From: Streptomyces abikoensis
GTDB taxonomy: Bacteria; Actinomycetota; Actinomycetes; Streptomycetales; Streptomycetaceae
Direction of reading: 5' to 3'
Assembly (NCBI RefSeq): GCF_014648775.1
Contig: NZ_BMRT01000001.1
Coordinates: forward strand, 558,001-622,000
DNA length: 64,000 nt
Positions within the stretch are counted from its first letter, which is position 1. Each line of letters begins with the position of its first letter. A program made the translations under genes and the position numbers. Below are positions 55,084-63,077 of this stretch, piece by piece. Under the pieces are notes generated by a model. It saw only the letters and a program-made list of their open reading frames with translations. It searched no databases and was not told where the DNA came from.

Positions 55084-55115
55084 AATTTTAGGTTTTTGAC
55101 CACGTAATTTGGTTT
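55084..55115. promoter_or_regulatory. A+T-rich divergent control region of azlCD and lrp
   Basis: AATTTTAGGTTT and AATTTGGTTT are repeated 22 bases apart in a stretch far richer in A and T than its surroundings, between divergent starts. Lrp proteins bind such A+T-rich repeats. Confidence 0.4.
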
Positions 55116-55157
55116 CCGATCATTCCTCCGTTTCGCGCTCGTGCGACACTTCATTAC

Positions 55158-55598
55158 ATGGACGACATCGACCGGGAAATTTTGTTCCATCTGCGCCAGG
55201 ACGGTCGTCTGACCAACGTCGAGCTGGCCAAACGCGTCGGTCTGACGCCGCCGCCGTGTCTGCGCCGGGTCAAGCGCCTGGAGGACGAGGGGATCATCAC
55301 CGGCTACCGGGCCCGGATCGACCCGGCGGCGTCCGGCCGGCACTTCGAGGTGATGGCCGCCGTGGAGATCGGCGTCAACGACCTCCAGACGGTCGAGGAG
55401 CTGGAGTCGGCGATCGCCTCCTATGACGAGGTCGTCGAGTTCCACCGTCTCTTCGGCCGCCCGGACTATTTCATCCGGGTCGCCGTCGAGGACCACGCGG
55501 CGTACGAGACGTTCCTGACCACCAAGCTGATCGGGCTCCGGGCCGTCACCCGGGTCGACTCCCACCTCGTCATGAAGAAGATCAAGACGGACGACTGA
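55158..55598 (+). CDS. Lrp/AsnC-family regulator
   Basis: This 146-residue protein has an N-terminal helix-turn-helix (DGRLTNVELAKRVGLTPPPC, near residues 15-34) and the effector-binding RAM domain (FEVMAAVEIGVNDLQTV; RLFGRPDYFIRVAVED near 100). Such proteins respond to amino acids, and its divergent neighbour is the AzlCD amino-acid exporter, as in many bacteria. The ATG at 55158 is preceded by an A+T-rich stretch and no strong ribosome site. It likely activates azlCD when branched-chain amino acids are high, which is inference. Confidence 0.88.
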   Translation: MDDIDREILFHLRQDGRLTNVELAKRVGLTPPPCLRRVKRLEDEGIITGYRARIDPAASGRHFEVMAAVEIGVNDLQTVEELESAIASYDEVVEFHRLFGRPDYFIRVAVEDHAAYETFLTTKLIGLRAVTRVDSHLVMKKIKTDD

Positions 55599-55604
55599 GG
55601 GGCT

Positions 55605-56762
55605 TCACAACCGCTCGACGATCGTCACGTTCGCCTGTCCGCCCCCCTCGCACATCACCTGCAGGCCGAAGCGTCCGCCCGCCCGCTCCAGCTCCGCCAC
55701 CAGCGTCGTCATCAGTCTCGCCCCCGTCGCCCCCAGCGGGTGCCCGAGCGCTATCGCCCCGCCGTTCACGTTGACGCGGTCCGGGTCGGCGCCGGTCTCC
55801 TTCAGCCAGGCCAGGACGACGGGCGCGAAGGCCTCGTTGACCTCGAAGAGGTCGATGTCGTCCACGTTCAGGCCCGCCCGGCGCAGCGCGTGGGCGGTCG
55901 CCGGGATGGGGGCGGTGAGCATGCGGATGGGGTCCTCGCCGCGCGCGGAGAGGTGGTGGATCCGGGCGCGGGGGGTCAGCCCGTGGTCGCGCACGGCACG
56001 CTCGTTCGCGATCAGCAGGGCCGCCGCGCCGTCCGAGACCTGGGAGGAGACGGCGGCGGTCAGCCGCCCGCCGGGGACGACGGGCTGGAGGGCGGCCATG
56101 CGGGCGAGGGAGGTGTCGCGGCGCGGGCCCTCGTCGGCCGTCACGTCCCCGTACGGCACGGTCTCCCGGGTGAAGCGGCCCTCGTCGCCGGCGCGCACCG
56201 CCCGTTCGTGGGAGCGCAGCGCGTACTCCTCCATGGCTTCGCGGGTGATGCCCCACTGGTCGGCGATGGTCTCCGCGCCGTGGAACTGGTTGACGGGCCG
56301 GTCGCCGTAGCGGGCGCGCCAGCCGTGGGAGCCGGCGAAGGGGCCCTGGGTGAGGCCGAGGGGTTCGGTGGCGCGGTGGAAGGCGTAGCCGATGGGGATC
56401 TGCGACATGCTCTGGGTGCCGCCGGCCACGACGAGGTCCTGGGTGCCGGAGAGGACGGCCTGGGCGGCGAAGTGGACGGCCTGCTGGCCGGAGCCGCACT
56501 GCCGGTCGACGGTGACGCCGGGGACCTCCTCGGGGAGGCCGGCGGACAGCCAGCTGGTGCGGGCGATGTCCCCGGCCTGCGGGCCGACGGTGTCGAGGCA
56601 GCCGAGGACGACGTCGTCGATGGCCGCCGGGTCGACGTTCGTGCGCCGGATGAGTTCGGCGATGACGTGGGCGCCCAGGTCGGCGGGGTGGACGGCGGCG
56701 AGGGCGCCGCCGCGGCGGCCGACGGGGGTGCGTACCGCTTCGACGATGAACGCTTCGGCCAT
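55605..56762 (-). CDS. fadA6: FadA6-like acetyl-CoA acyltransferase (thiolase)
   Basis: This 385-residue thiolase has the nucleophile Cys in DRQCGSGQQAV near residue 88, the His motifs NEAFAP near 311 and GHPLGATG near 341, and the second active Cys in MCEGGGQANV near 372. The length equals that of M. tuberculosis FadA6 (386), the thiolase of the KstR2 regulon. It should split off an acyl-CoA unit at the end of ring degradation. It is the third gene of the minus-strand operon ipdF-kstR2-fadA6, nine bases behind kstR2. Confidence 0.87.
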   Translation of the reverse strand: MAEAFIVEAVRTPVGRRGGALAAVHPADLGAHVIAELIRRTNVDPAAIDDVVLGCLDTVGPQAGDIARTSWLSAGLPEEVPGVTVDRQCGSGQQAVHFAAQAVLSGTQDLVVAGGTQSMSQIPIGYAFHRATEPLGLTQGPFAGSHGWRARYGDRPVNQFHGAETIADQWGITREAMEEYALRSHERAVRAGDEGRFTRETVPYGDVTADEGPRRDTSLARMAALQPVVPGGRLTAAVSSQVSDGAAALLIANERAVRDHGLTPRARIHHLSARGEDPIRMLTAPIPATAHALRRAGLNVDDIDLFEVNEAFAPVVLAWLKETGADPDRVNVNGGAIALGHPLGATGARLMTTLVAELERAGGRFGLQVMCEGGGQANVTIVERL

Positions 56763-56771
56763 GACGGGCTC

Positions 56772-57401
56772 CTAAGGTCGTGCGGCGATGCCGTCCAGGA
56801 CCATGGACAGGTACTGCCGGGCGATCTCCTCCGCGCTGTGCGTCCCGCCGGGCCGGTACCAGGACGCGGCCACCCAGACGGTGTCGCGCAGGAAGCGGTA
56901 GGCGAGGCGGGTGTCGAGGTCGGCGCGGAAGGACCGGTCGGCCACGCCGCGCCCGAGGACGCCCAGCCACATCTCCTCGAACCTCCGCCGGGAGTCGGCG
57001 AGGTAGGAGAAGCGGGGGTTACCGGCGAGGTGCGGGGACTCCTTCTGGTAGAGGGCGACGGCCGCGCGGTGCCGGTCGATCTCGCGGAAGGACTCGGTGA
57101 CGAGCGCGGTGACGGTCTCGCGGGGGCCGTGCCCGGCGGCGAGGACGGCGTCGTAGCGAGCCCACAGGTCGTCGAGGAAGCCGGTGAGGATCTCGTCGAG
57201 CATCGACTCCTTGGAGTCGAAGTGGTAGTAGAGGCTCCCGGCGAGCATGCCCGCCTCGTCGGCGATCCGGCGGACGGTGGTGGCCCGGTAGCCGTGTTCG
57301 GCGAACACCTCGGCGGCCGTGGCGAGGAGTTCCCCGCGCCGCGTGGGGGTGGCCTTCTTGCTGGTCGGCTTGCTGGTCGGCACGGTGCCATTCTCGTTCA
57401 C
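56772..57401 (-). CDS. kstR2: KstR2-like TetR-family repressor
   Basis: This 209-residue regulator has a TetR helix-turn-helix near residues 20-62 (RGELLATAAEVFAEHGYRAT, then IADEAGMLAGSLYYHFDSKE) and a helical effector domain (RHRAAVALYQKESPHLAGN). KstR2 represses the ring C/D genes and is released by HIP-CoA. Its place between ipdF and fadA6 and the two KstR2-like boxes support the name. The GTG at 57401 overlaps the ipdF stop (GTGA); an in-frame GTG at 57383 is the alternative. Mycobacterial KstR2 has 200 residues. Confidence 0.82.
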   Translation of the reverse strand: MNENGTVPTSKPTSKKATPTRRGELLATAAEVFAEHGYRATTVRRIADEAGMLAGSLYYHFDSKESMLDEILTGFLDDLWARYDAVLAAGHGPRETVTALVTESFREIDRHRAAVALYQKESPHLAGNPRFSYLADSRRRFEEMWLGVLGRGVADRSFRADLDTRLAYRFLRDTVWVAASWYRPGGTHSAEEIARQYLSMVLDGIAARP

Positions 57402-58198
57402 GCGCGCTGGCTGCTGACGGCGACGGTCTCCCCGGTCATGTACGAGGAGTAGTCGCTGGCGAGGAAGACGATGACGTTGGCGATCTCCCAGGGCTCGGCC
57501 GCCCGGCCGAACGCCTCCCGTTCCGCCAGCCGTTCCAGCAGCTCGGGCGTGGTGACCCGGGCGAGGTGGGGGTGGGCGGCGAGGCTGGGGGCGACGGCGT
57601 TGACGCGGACGCCGTGGTCGGCGGCCTCCAGGGCCGCGCAGCGGGTGAGGGCCATGACGCCGGCCTTGGCGGCGGCGTAGTGGGCCTGGCCGCGCTGGGC
57701 GCGCCAGCCGAGGACCGAGGCGTTGTTGACGACGGCGCCGCCGGTGCCGCGCGCCCGCATGCGGCGCAGGGCGGCGCGGGTGCAGCGGAAGGTGCCGGTG
57801 AGGGTGGTGTCGAGGACGCGGTGCCACTGGTCGTCGGTCATGTCGGCGAGTTCGGCGGTACCGCCGAGGCCCGCGTTGTTGACGAGGACGTCGAGGGTTC
57901 CGTGGCGTTCCTCGGCGAGGTCGAGGAGGGCGGCGACGCGGGCCTCGTCGGTGACGTCGCAGGGCGTTCCGGCCACGCGGTCCGCCCCGAACTCCCCGGC
58001 GAGCTCGGCCACTACGCGTTCGAGGCGGGACGCGTGGGCGTCGCCCAGGACCACGCTCGCGCCCTCCTCCAGGAAGCGGCGGGCGGTGGCGCCGCCGATG
58101 CCGGTGCCCGCGGCGGCGGTGATGACGGCGGCGCGGCCGGTCAGCAGGTCGTGGCCGGGTGGCGGAGGCGGCGGGCCGGAGCCCTCGACGCTGCTCAT
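57398..58198 (-). CDS. ipdF: IpdF-like short-chain dehydrogenase
   Basis: This 266-residue SDR resembles IpdF, which reduces or oxidises the ring-C/D ketone of the HIP intermediate. It has the cofactor loop TAAAGTGIGG near residue 27, NNAG near 106 and Ser-Tyr-Lys in NNASVLGWRAQRGQ and HYAAAKAG near 172. The N-terminus carries a Pro run (GPPPPPPGHD). The ATG at 58198 opens the minus-strand operon and lies behind KstR2-like box 2. Length matches Rv3559c (262). Confidence 0.82.
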   Translation of the reverse strand: MSSVEGSGPPPPPPGHDLLTGRAAVITAAAGTGIGGATARRFLEEGASVVLGDAHASRLERVVAELAGEFGADRVAGTPCDVTDEARVAALLDLAEERHGTLDVLVNNAGLGGTAELADMTDDQWHRVLDTTLTGTFRCTRAALRRMRARGTGGAVVNNASVLGWRAQRGQAHYAAAKAGVMALTRCAALEAADHGVRVNAVAPSLAAHPHLARVTTPELLERLAEREAFGRAAEPWEIANVIVFLASDYSSYMTGETVAVSSQRA

Positions 58199-58214
58199 GG
58201 CCCCACGCTAACCT

Positions 58215-58228
58215 ACCAAACACTTGTT
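58215..58228. promoter_or_regulatory. KstR2-like operator 2
   Basis: ACCAAACACTTGTT matches the KstR2 motif AnCAAGnnCTTGnT at 9 of 10 fixed positions. It lies in the 45-base gap between the divergent ipdF and crotonase genes, so it can control both arms. Confidence 0.75.
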
Positions 58229-58243
58229 AGGGAAGGATGGTTG

Positions 58244-59095
58244 ATGACCACTGACCCTGTGGACGCCGGTCCTGTCGTGCGCTACGAGTGCGACGGCCCC
58301 GTCGCGACCGTCACCATGAACCGGCCCGCGTACCGCAACGCGCAGAACTCCGCGATGACCTACGCCCTGGACACGGCCTTCTCCGAGGCGGCGGCCGACG
58401 ACGACGTCCGCGTCGTCGTCCTGGCCGGGGCGGGTGAGCACTTCTCGGCCGGGCACGACATCGGGTCGCCCGGCCGGGACGAGCATGTGTCGTTCCCCCG
58501 CCGGGCCGGGCTGTGGTGGGACCACTCCGGCAGATCCGGCGCCGAGCGGCGCTTCGCCCGCGAGTCCGAGGTGTATCTCGGGATGTGCCGGCGCTGGCGC
58601 GAACTGCCCAAGCCGCTGATCGCGAGCGTCCAGGGAGCCTGCGTGGCGGGAGGGTTGACGCTGGCCTGGGTGTGCGACCTGATCGTGGCGAGCGAGGACG
58701 CGTTCTTCGCCGACCCGGTCGTACGCATGGGCATCCCGGGCGTCGAGTACTTCGCCCACCCGTGGGTGATGCCGCCGCGGATCGCCAAGGAACTCCTCTA
58801 CACCGGCGACCGGATGAGCGCGCGCCGCGCGTACGAGGTGGGGATGGTCAACCGGGTGGTGCCGCGCGAGGCGCTGGCCGCCGAGACCCGCGCCCTGGCC
58901 GGGCGGATCGCCCGGATGCCCCGGATGGGCCTGGCGCTGACGAAACGGGCGGTCAATCAGGCCGAGGACCTCCAAGGGCTGCACAGCGGCCTGGACTCGG
59001 CCTTCGCCCTCCACCACCTCGCGCACGCGCACAACGCGGAGACGGCCGGCGATCCGCTCGCCGGGATGGACGCCCGGGCCATGAAGGACCGCTGA
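58244..59095 (+). CDS. crotonase-family protein lacking both usual catalytic glutamates
   Basis: This 283-residue protein has the crotonase fold (YECDGPVATVTMNRP; VVLAGAGEHFSAGHDIG near residue 62; QGACVAGGLTLAWVCD near 130). The two Glu used by enoyl-CoA hydratases are replaced: Thr in GGLTLAW and Val in PVVRMGIPG. It may be an isomerase, hydrolase or ring-opening enzyme of the steroid set, or use another acid. The ATG at 58244 has GGAAGG seven bases upstream. It begins the plus-strand arm behind box 2; the next gene overlaps its stop by one base. Confidence 0.82.
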   Translation: MTTDPVDAGPVVRYECDGPVATVTMNRPAYRNAQNSAMTYALDTAFSEAAADDDVRVVVLAGAGEHFSAGHDIGSPGRDEHVSFPRRAGLWWDHSGRSGAERRFARESEVYLGMCRRWRELPKPLIASVQGACVAGGLTLAWVCDLIVASEDAFFADPVVRMGIPGVEYFAHPWVMPPRIAKELLYTGDRMSARRAYEVGMVNRVVPREALAAETRALAGRIARMPRMGLALTKRAVNQAEDLQGLHSGLDSAFALHHLAHAHNAETAGDPLAGMDARAMKDR

Positions 59096-60237
59096 TGGAC
59101 CTCGACCTCACCCCCGAGGAGACCGCCTTCCGCGCCGAGGCGCGGGCCTGGCTGGCGGAGCACGTGCCCGCCACCCCGCTCGCCCCGCCGGAGACCGCGC
59201 GGGGCTTCGCCGAGCACCGGGCGTGGGAGCGGACGCTGTACGAGGGCCGCTGGTCGGCGGTCTCCTGGCCGTGCGCGTACGGGGGCCGGGGCGCCTCGCC
59301 GGTGGAGTCGCTGGTCTTCGAGGAGGAGTACCACGCGGCGGGCGCGCCCGTCCGGATCTCCCAGAACGGCATCGCCCTGCTCGCCCCCACGCTCCTCGCG
59401 CACGGCACCGAGGAGCAGCGGGCGCGGATCCTGCCGCCGATGGCGCGCGGCGAGACGGTCTGGGCCCAGGCGTGGTCCGAGCCCGAGGCGGGCTCCGACC
59501 TGGCGGCGCTGCGCTCGGTCGCGGTCCGTGCGGACGGCGGGTGGCTGCTCAGCGGGAACAAGACGTGGTCGTCGCGGGCGGTGTTCGCGGACCGGGCCTT
59601 CGGCCTGTTCCGCAGCCACCCGGGGGCGGACCGTCCGCACCGGGGGCTGACGTACGCGCTGTTCCCGCTGGACGCGCCCGGGGTGACCGTACGGCCCGTC
59701 GGGCGTCTCGACGGGAAGCCGGTGTTCGCCGAGATCTTCCTGGACGAGGTCTTCGTGCCCGACGAGGACGTCGTCGGGGAGCCGGGGCAGGGCTGGCGGG
59801 TGGCGATGAGCACGGCGGGCAGCGAGCGCGGGACGGCGCTGCGCGCCCCGGGCCGGTTCACGGCGGCGGCCGGGCGGCTGGTGGAGCTGTGGCGTTCGGC
59901 CGCCGATCCCGGTGACACGGCGTTGCGGGACCGGGTCGCGGACGCGGTGATCCGGGCGCGGGCGTACCGGCTGTACGCCTACGGGCAGGTGTCGCGGCCG
60001 GGTCCGCCGCCGGAGGCGGAGGCGAGCCTGACGAAGGTGTTCTGGTCGGAGCTGGACCTCGCGCTGCACGAGACGGCCCTCGACCTGCTGGGCGCCGACG
60101 GCGAGCTCGTCGACGCGGACTGGGCGCAGGGCTGGCTGTTCGCCCTGGCCGGGCCGGTCTACGCCGGGACGAACGAGATCCAGCGGGATGTGATCGCGGA
60201 GCGGCTGCTGGGGCTGCCGAAGGGACGGCGGGGATGA
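59095..60237 (+). CDS. acyl-CoA dehydrogenase, steroid-cluster type (larger subunit)
   Basis: This 380-residue flavoprotein has the acyl-CoA dehydrogenase marks: QAWSEPEAGSDLAALRS near residue 127, NKTWSSRAVFADRAFGLFRS near 155 and the C-terminal YAGTNEIQRDVIAERLLGLP. It should introduce a double bond into a CoA-bound ring fragment; FadE30 (385 residues) or a FadE31/32-type protein are the nearest mycobacterial parallels. Such steroid FadE proteins often work as heteromers, and the next gene is a second FadE. Start ATG 59095 overlaps the previous stop by one base. Confidence 0.85.
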   Translation: MDLDLTPEETAFRAEARAWLAEHVPATPLAPPETARGFAEHRAWERTLYEGRWSAVSWPCAYGGRGASPVESLVFEEEYHAAGAPVRISQNGIALLAPTLLAHGTEEQRARILPPMARGETVWAQAWSEPEAGSDLAALRSVAVRADGGWLLSGNKTWSSRAVFADRAFGLFRSHPGADRPHRGLTYALFPLDAPGVTVRPVGRLDGKPVFAEIFLDEVFVPDEDVVGEPGQGWRVAMSTAGSERGTALRAPGRFTAAAGRLVELWRSAADPGDTALRDRVADAVIRARAYRLYAYGQVSRPGPPPEAEASLTKVFWSELDLALHETALDLLGADGELVDADWAQGWLFALAGPVYAGTNEIQRDVIAERLLGLPKGRRG

Positions 60238-61427
60238 GGTTCGCGCTGGACGACGGGCAGACGGCCTTCGGGCGCTCGCTGGACGGGATGTTCGCGGCGG
60301 CGGACACGCCCTCGGCGGTGCGGGCGTGGGCGCGCGGCGAGCACGGGCCGGGGCGGGCGCTGTGGCGCCGGGCGGCGGACGCGGGCGTGTTCACGCTGGC
60401 GGCGCCCGGCGGGCTGGGCGGGGTGGGGCCGCTGCCGGTGGAAGTGGGCGTCGCGTTCGTCGAGTTCGGCCGGCACTGCGTGCCGGGCCCGCTGGTGGAG
60501 ACGGTGGCGGTGATGGCCCTGCTGTCGCGGCTGGCGGAGGCCGGGGAGGCGGCGCCCGCGAAGGAGTGGGTGCCGAAGGTGTGCGCGGGCCGGGCACGGG
60601 TGACTCTGGCGGCCCCGGCCCGCGCCGAGCACGGCCCTCGCGCCGGCCGGGCGGCGGCGCCGGCCGGGGGGCCGTACGCGCCGGCCGCCGACGCGGTCGA
60701 CGCGGTCTTCGTGGCGACGGCCGGTGCCGAGGATGCGGAGCCCGGTCGCGGCCCGGTCCTGCGGTCCATCGGCCCCGCGCGGCCGTACGCGCTGGACGCG
60801 GACGCGGCGGACGCGGTCTTCGTGGTGACCAGCAGTGACGGGGAGGCGGCGGACGGGGACGCGGCGGACGGGCTGTGGCTGGCGCCCGGTCACGGGCCGG
60901 TCCTGCCGTCCGTCGACCCCGCGCGGCGTCTGGCCGTACCGGCGGCGGGCGGGGAGCGGCTGGCGGCCGGGCCCGCCGTGCGGGAGGCGGCCGCGCACGC
61001 GCGCCTGTGGGCGGCGTACGCGACCGCCGCGCAGGCGCTCGGGGTGGGGCACGCGCTCCTCGACCGGACGGTGGCCCACGCACGGCGGCGCGTCCAGTTC
61101 GGCACGGTGATCGGTTCGTTCCAGGCGGTCAAGCACCGGCTGGCGGACGCGCTGATCGGCCTGGAGTTCGCGCGGCCCCTGCTGTACGGCGCGGCCGTGG
61201 CGCTGGCGGCGGGCTCCCCGGGCGCCCGGGCGGAGGTGGCGGCTGCCAAGGCGGCCGCCTGCGACGCGGCGTACGCGGCGGCGCGCACGGCCCTCCAGGT
61301 GCACGGGGCGATCGGCTACACATCCGCATACGAGCTGTCGCTGTGGCTGGGCAAGGCACGGGCCTTGCGGCAGGCGTGGGGATCGCCGGAGGACTGCCGC
61401 CGGGATGCCCTGGAACTCCCCCACTGA
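60234..61427 (+). CDS. acyl-CoA dehydrogenase-like protein with internal duplication
   Basis: This 397-residue protein is the probable partner of the preceding FadE. It keeps the C-terminal helical domain (RRRVQFGTVIGSFQAVKHRL; LQVHGAIGYTSAYELSLWLG) but its middle is unusual: an Ala/Pro/Gly-rich stretch at about residues 135-240 includes a 37-residue unit repeated once. Small mycobacterial steroid FadE proteins (FadE32/33, about 320 residues) lack this. It overlaps the previous stop (ATGA). Activity probably needs the partner, as in other alpha2beta2 steroid acyl-CoA dehydrogenases. Confidence 0.8.
   Translation: MRFALDDGQTAFGRSLDGMFAAADTPSAVRAWARGEHGPGRALWRRAADAGVFTLAAPGGLGGVGPLPVEVGVAFVEFGRHCVPGPLVETVAVMALLSRLAEAGEAAPAKEWVPKVCAGRARVTLAAPARAEHGPRAGRAAAPAGGPYAPAADAVDAVFVATAGAEDAEPGRGPVLRSIGPARPYALDADAADAVFVVTSSDGEAADGDAADGLWLAPGHGPVLPSVDPARRLAVPAAGGERLAAGPAVREAAAHARLWAAYATAAQALGVGHALLDRTVAHARRRVQFGTVIGSFQAVKHRLADALIGLEFARPLLYGAAVALAAGSPGARAEVAAAKAAACDAAYAAARTALQVHGAIGYTSAYELSLWLGKARALRQAWGSPEDCRRDALELPH
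60672..60893 (+). repeat. tandem 111-base duplication inside the second FadE gene
   Basis: The unit 60672-60782 is followed at 60783 by a second, diverged copy. Both begin CCGTACGCG and contain GACGCGGTCTTCGTGG at the same offset, 111 bases (37 codons) apart. The second copy carries an extra Asp/Ala-rich insert before its GPVLPSVDPAR end. Confidence 0.75.
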
Positions 61428-61449
61428 ACTCTTTCACCAGTAAAACACC

Positions 61450-61458
61450 TGCTAATGT
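61450..61458 (+). promoter_or_regulatory. extended -10 promoter of a leaderless transcript (FUSC gene)
   Basis: TGCTAATGT is an extended -10 box (TGn plus TAATGT) ending six bases before the ATG at 61465. No ribosome site is present. It is the best of the five leaderless-type starts in the window. Confidence 0.5.
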
Positions 61459-61464
61459 TTTTGT

Positions 61465-62973
61465 ATGGCGAAGCTCCCTCCCCTGCCCCTGCGCGGTGTC
61501 GTCCGGCTGAAGCCGGCGGCGGACGGCTGGCACCGGCCCGCGCTGAGCGCGGCCCTCGCGCTGGCCGTCCCCGACGTGACGCTCCTCGCGCTCGGCCGCC
61601 TCGACCTCGCCCTGTACACCGCCGCCGGCGCGCTCTGCGCGCTGTACGGGCACGACCGGCCCTACGCCCGGCGCGCCCGGACGCTGGCCTGGGTGGTCCT
61701 GGGCGCGGTCGCGGGCATGGGCGTGGCCCTGACCGGTGCCGCCCTCGTCCACTCGGCTCCCCTGCTGGTGCTGCTCGCGGCGCTCGTCGCGGCGGCCCAC
61801 AAGGCCGTGTGCGACGCCGCGCGGATCGGGCCGCCGGGGAACGTGGTGCTGACGTTCGTCACGTCGACGGCGTTCTTCGTGCCGCAGCGGGCCACCGAGG
61901 TGCCCGCGCATCTGGGCCTGGTCGCGGCGAGCGGCGCCCTGGCCTGGCTGATCTGCATGGCCCCGGGCCTCGTCCGGCCGCGCGGGCCGGAGCGGATCGC
62001 CGTGGCACGGGCCCTGGAGGCGGCGGCCCGGGGCGACCGGCACGCGGTGCTGGTGACGGCGGAGGCGGCGCGGCGGGCGTGCGCGGGCGAGCCCACCCTG
62101 GAGGCCCTGGTCAGGTGGGCCGAGGCAGCGTCCGAGGGGGAGGCGGGGCCGCTGCGGGAGGTGGCGCGGGGCCTGCGCCGTGGGAATTCCCCGATCCCGG
62201 CCCTTCCCGACGCCGGGGGCTTCGCCCCCGGGCCCCCGTTCCGCGCTGACGCGCGGTGTCCTCAAACGCCGGACGGGCTGTATTTGGCCGCGCTGCGCGT
62301 CGCGCTCGGCGGCGCCCTCGCCGGGTGGGCCGCCCTCGCGCTGGGCGGTACGCACCCCCACTGGGCCGTCGTCGCCGCCGCGTCCGTCGTCCAGGCGCAC
62401 GCCTCCGCGTCCTGGCAGCGCGGCGCACAGCGCGTGATCGGCAATGTCGTGGGGCTGGCGCTGTTCGCCGCGCTGCTGCCCCTCGCCCGCGCGGGTGAGG
62501 TCGTCATGGTGGCGGTCGCGCTCGCGCTCCAGGTGACGGCGGAGGCGACCATCGCCCGGAACTACTGGCTGGGCAGCGTGTTCGTGACTCCGATGGCGCT
62601 GCTGCTGGGCGAGTTCGCCGGGGCGCACCCGGCGGGCGGGACCATCGCGGACCGGGGCGTCGACACGGCGGCGGGCGCCGCGGTGGGGGTGCTGGTCTGC
62701 CTGCTGGTCGCCGACGGACGGGCCGTGGCACGGGTGGAGGCCGCCCTCGCCCGGGTCCGCGACGCGCGTGCCGACGCGCATGACAGCACGCGGGATCCGG
62801 CCCATGCCCGGCAGCGGCTCGGGGCGGCGCTGCTGGAGCTGCGCGCGGCGGCGGACGTCGCGGCCGGTGAGCGGCGGCGGCACCCGCTGCCCGAGGCGCG
62901 GATCGCCCACGAGGAGCACGAGGGGCACCGGGCCCTGGCCGCCCTCCGCGCCCCCGCGCCCGCCGCCGGCTGA
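61465..62973 (+). CDS. FUSC/aromatic-acid-exporter-like membrane protein with repeat-derived loop
   Basis: This 502-residue protein has two groups of hydrophobic segments (about residues 25-165 and 275-415), each beginning with a similar helix (HRPALSAALALAVPD; LRVALGGALAGWAAL), as in the FUSC family. GGTHPHWAVVAAASVVQ near residue 292 is a family motif. The soluble loop between them contains about 24 residues (LPDAGGFAPGPPFRADARCP and on) read from a dispersed hairpin repeat. The C-terminal 90 residues are helical and charged. It likely exports or tolerates aromatic acids. A MarR gene follows. Confidence 0.8.
   Translation: MAKLPPLPLRGVVRLKPAADGWHRPALSAALALAVPDVTLLALGRLDLALYTAAGALCALYGHDRPYARRARTLAWVVLGAVAGMGVALTGAALVHSAPLLVLLAALVAAAHKAVCDAARIGPPGNVVLTFVTSTAFFVPQRATEVPAHLGLVAASGALAWLICMAPGLVRPRGPERIAVARALEAAARGDRHAVLVTAEAARRACAGEPTLEALVRWAEAASEGEAGPLREVARGLRRGNSPIPALPDAGGFAPGPPFRADARCPQTPDGLYLAALRVALGGALAGWAALALGGTHPHWAVVAAASVVQAHASASWQRGAQRVIGNVVGLALFAALLPLARAGEVVMVAVALALQVTAEATIARNYWLGSVFVTPMALLLGEFAGAHPAGGTIADRGVDTAAGAAVGVLVCLLVADGRAVARVEAALARVRDARADAHDSTRDPAHARQRLGAALLELRAAADVAAGERRRHPLPEARIAHEEHEGHRALAALRAPAPAAG
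62209..62280 (+). repeat. dispersed hairpin repeat, family A, inside the FUSC gene
   Basis: The hairpin CGGGGGC, TTC, GCCCCCG and the tail CTCAAACGCCGGACGGGCTG match the copy at 43050-43117. The insert is in frame and free of stops, adding about 24 codons to the loop between the two membrane halves. Confidence 0.8.
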
Positions 62974-63077
62974 CGCCGCCCGACGGCACGCGGCCCTCCG
63001 GCGGGCCTCGACGGATCCGCCCGCGCACGTCGCGGCAGAATCTACCGGGGAACACCGACTGGAGAGGATCGAGAACT

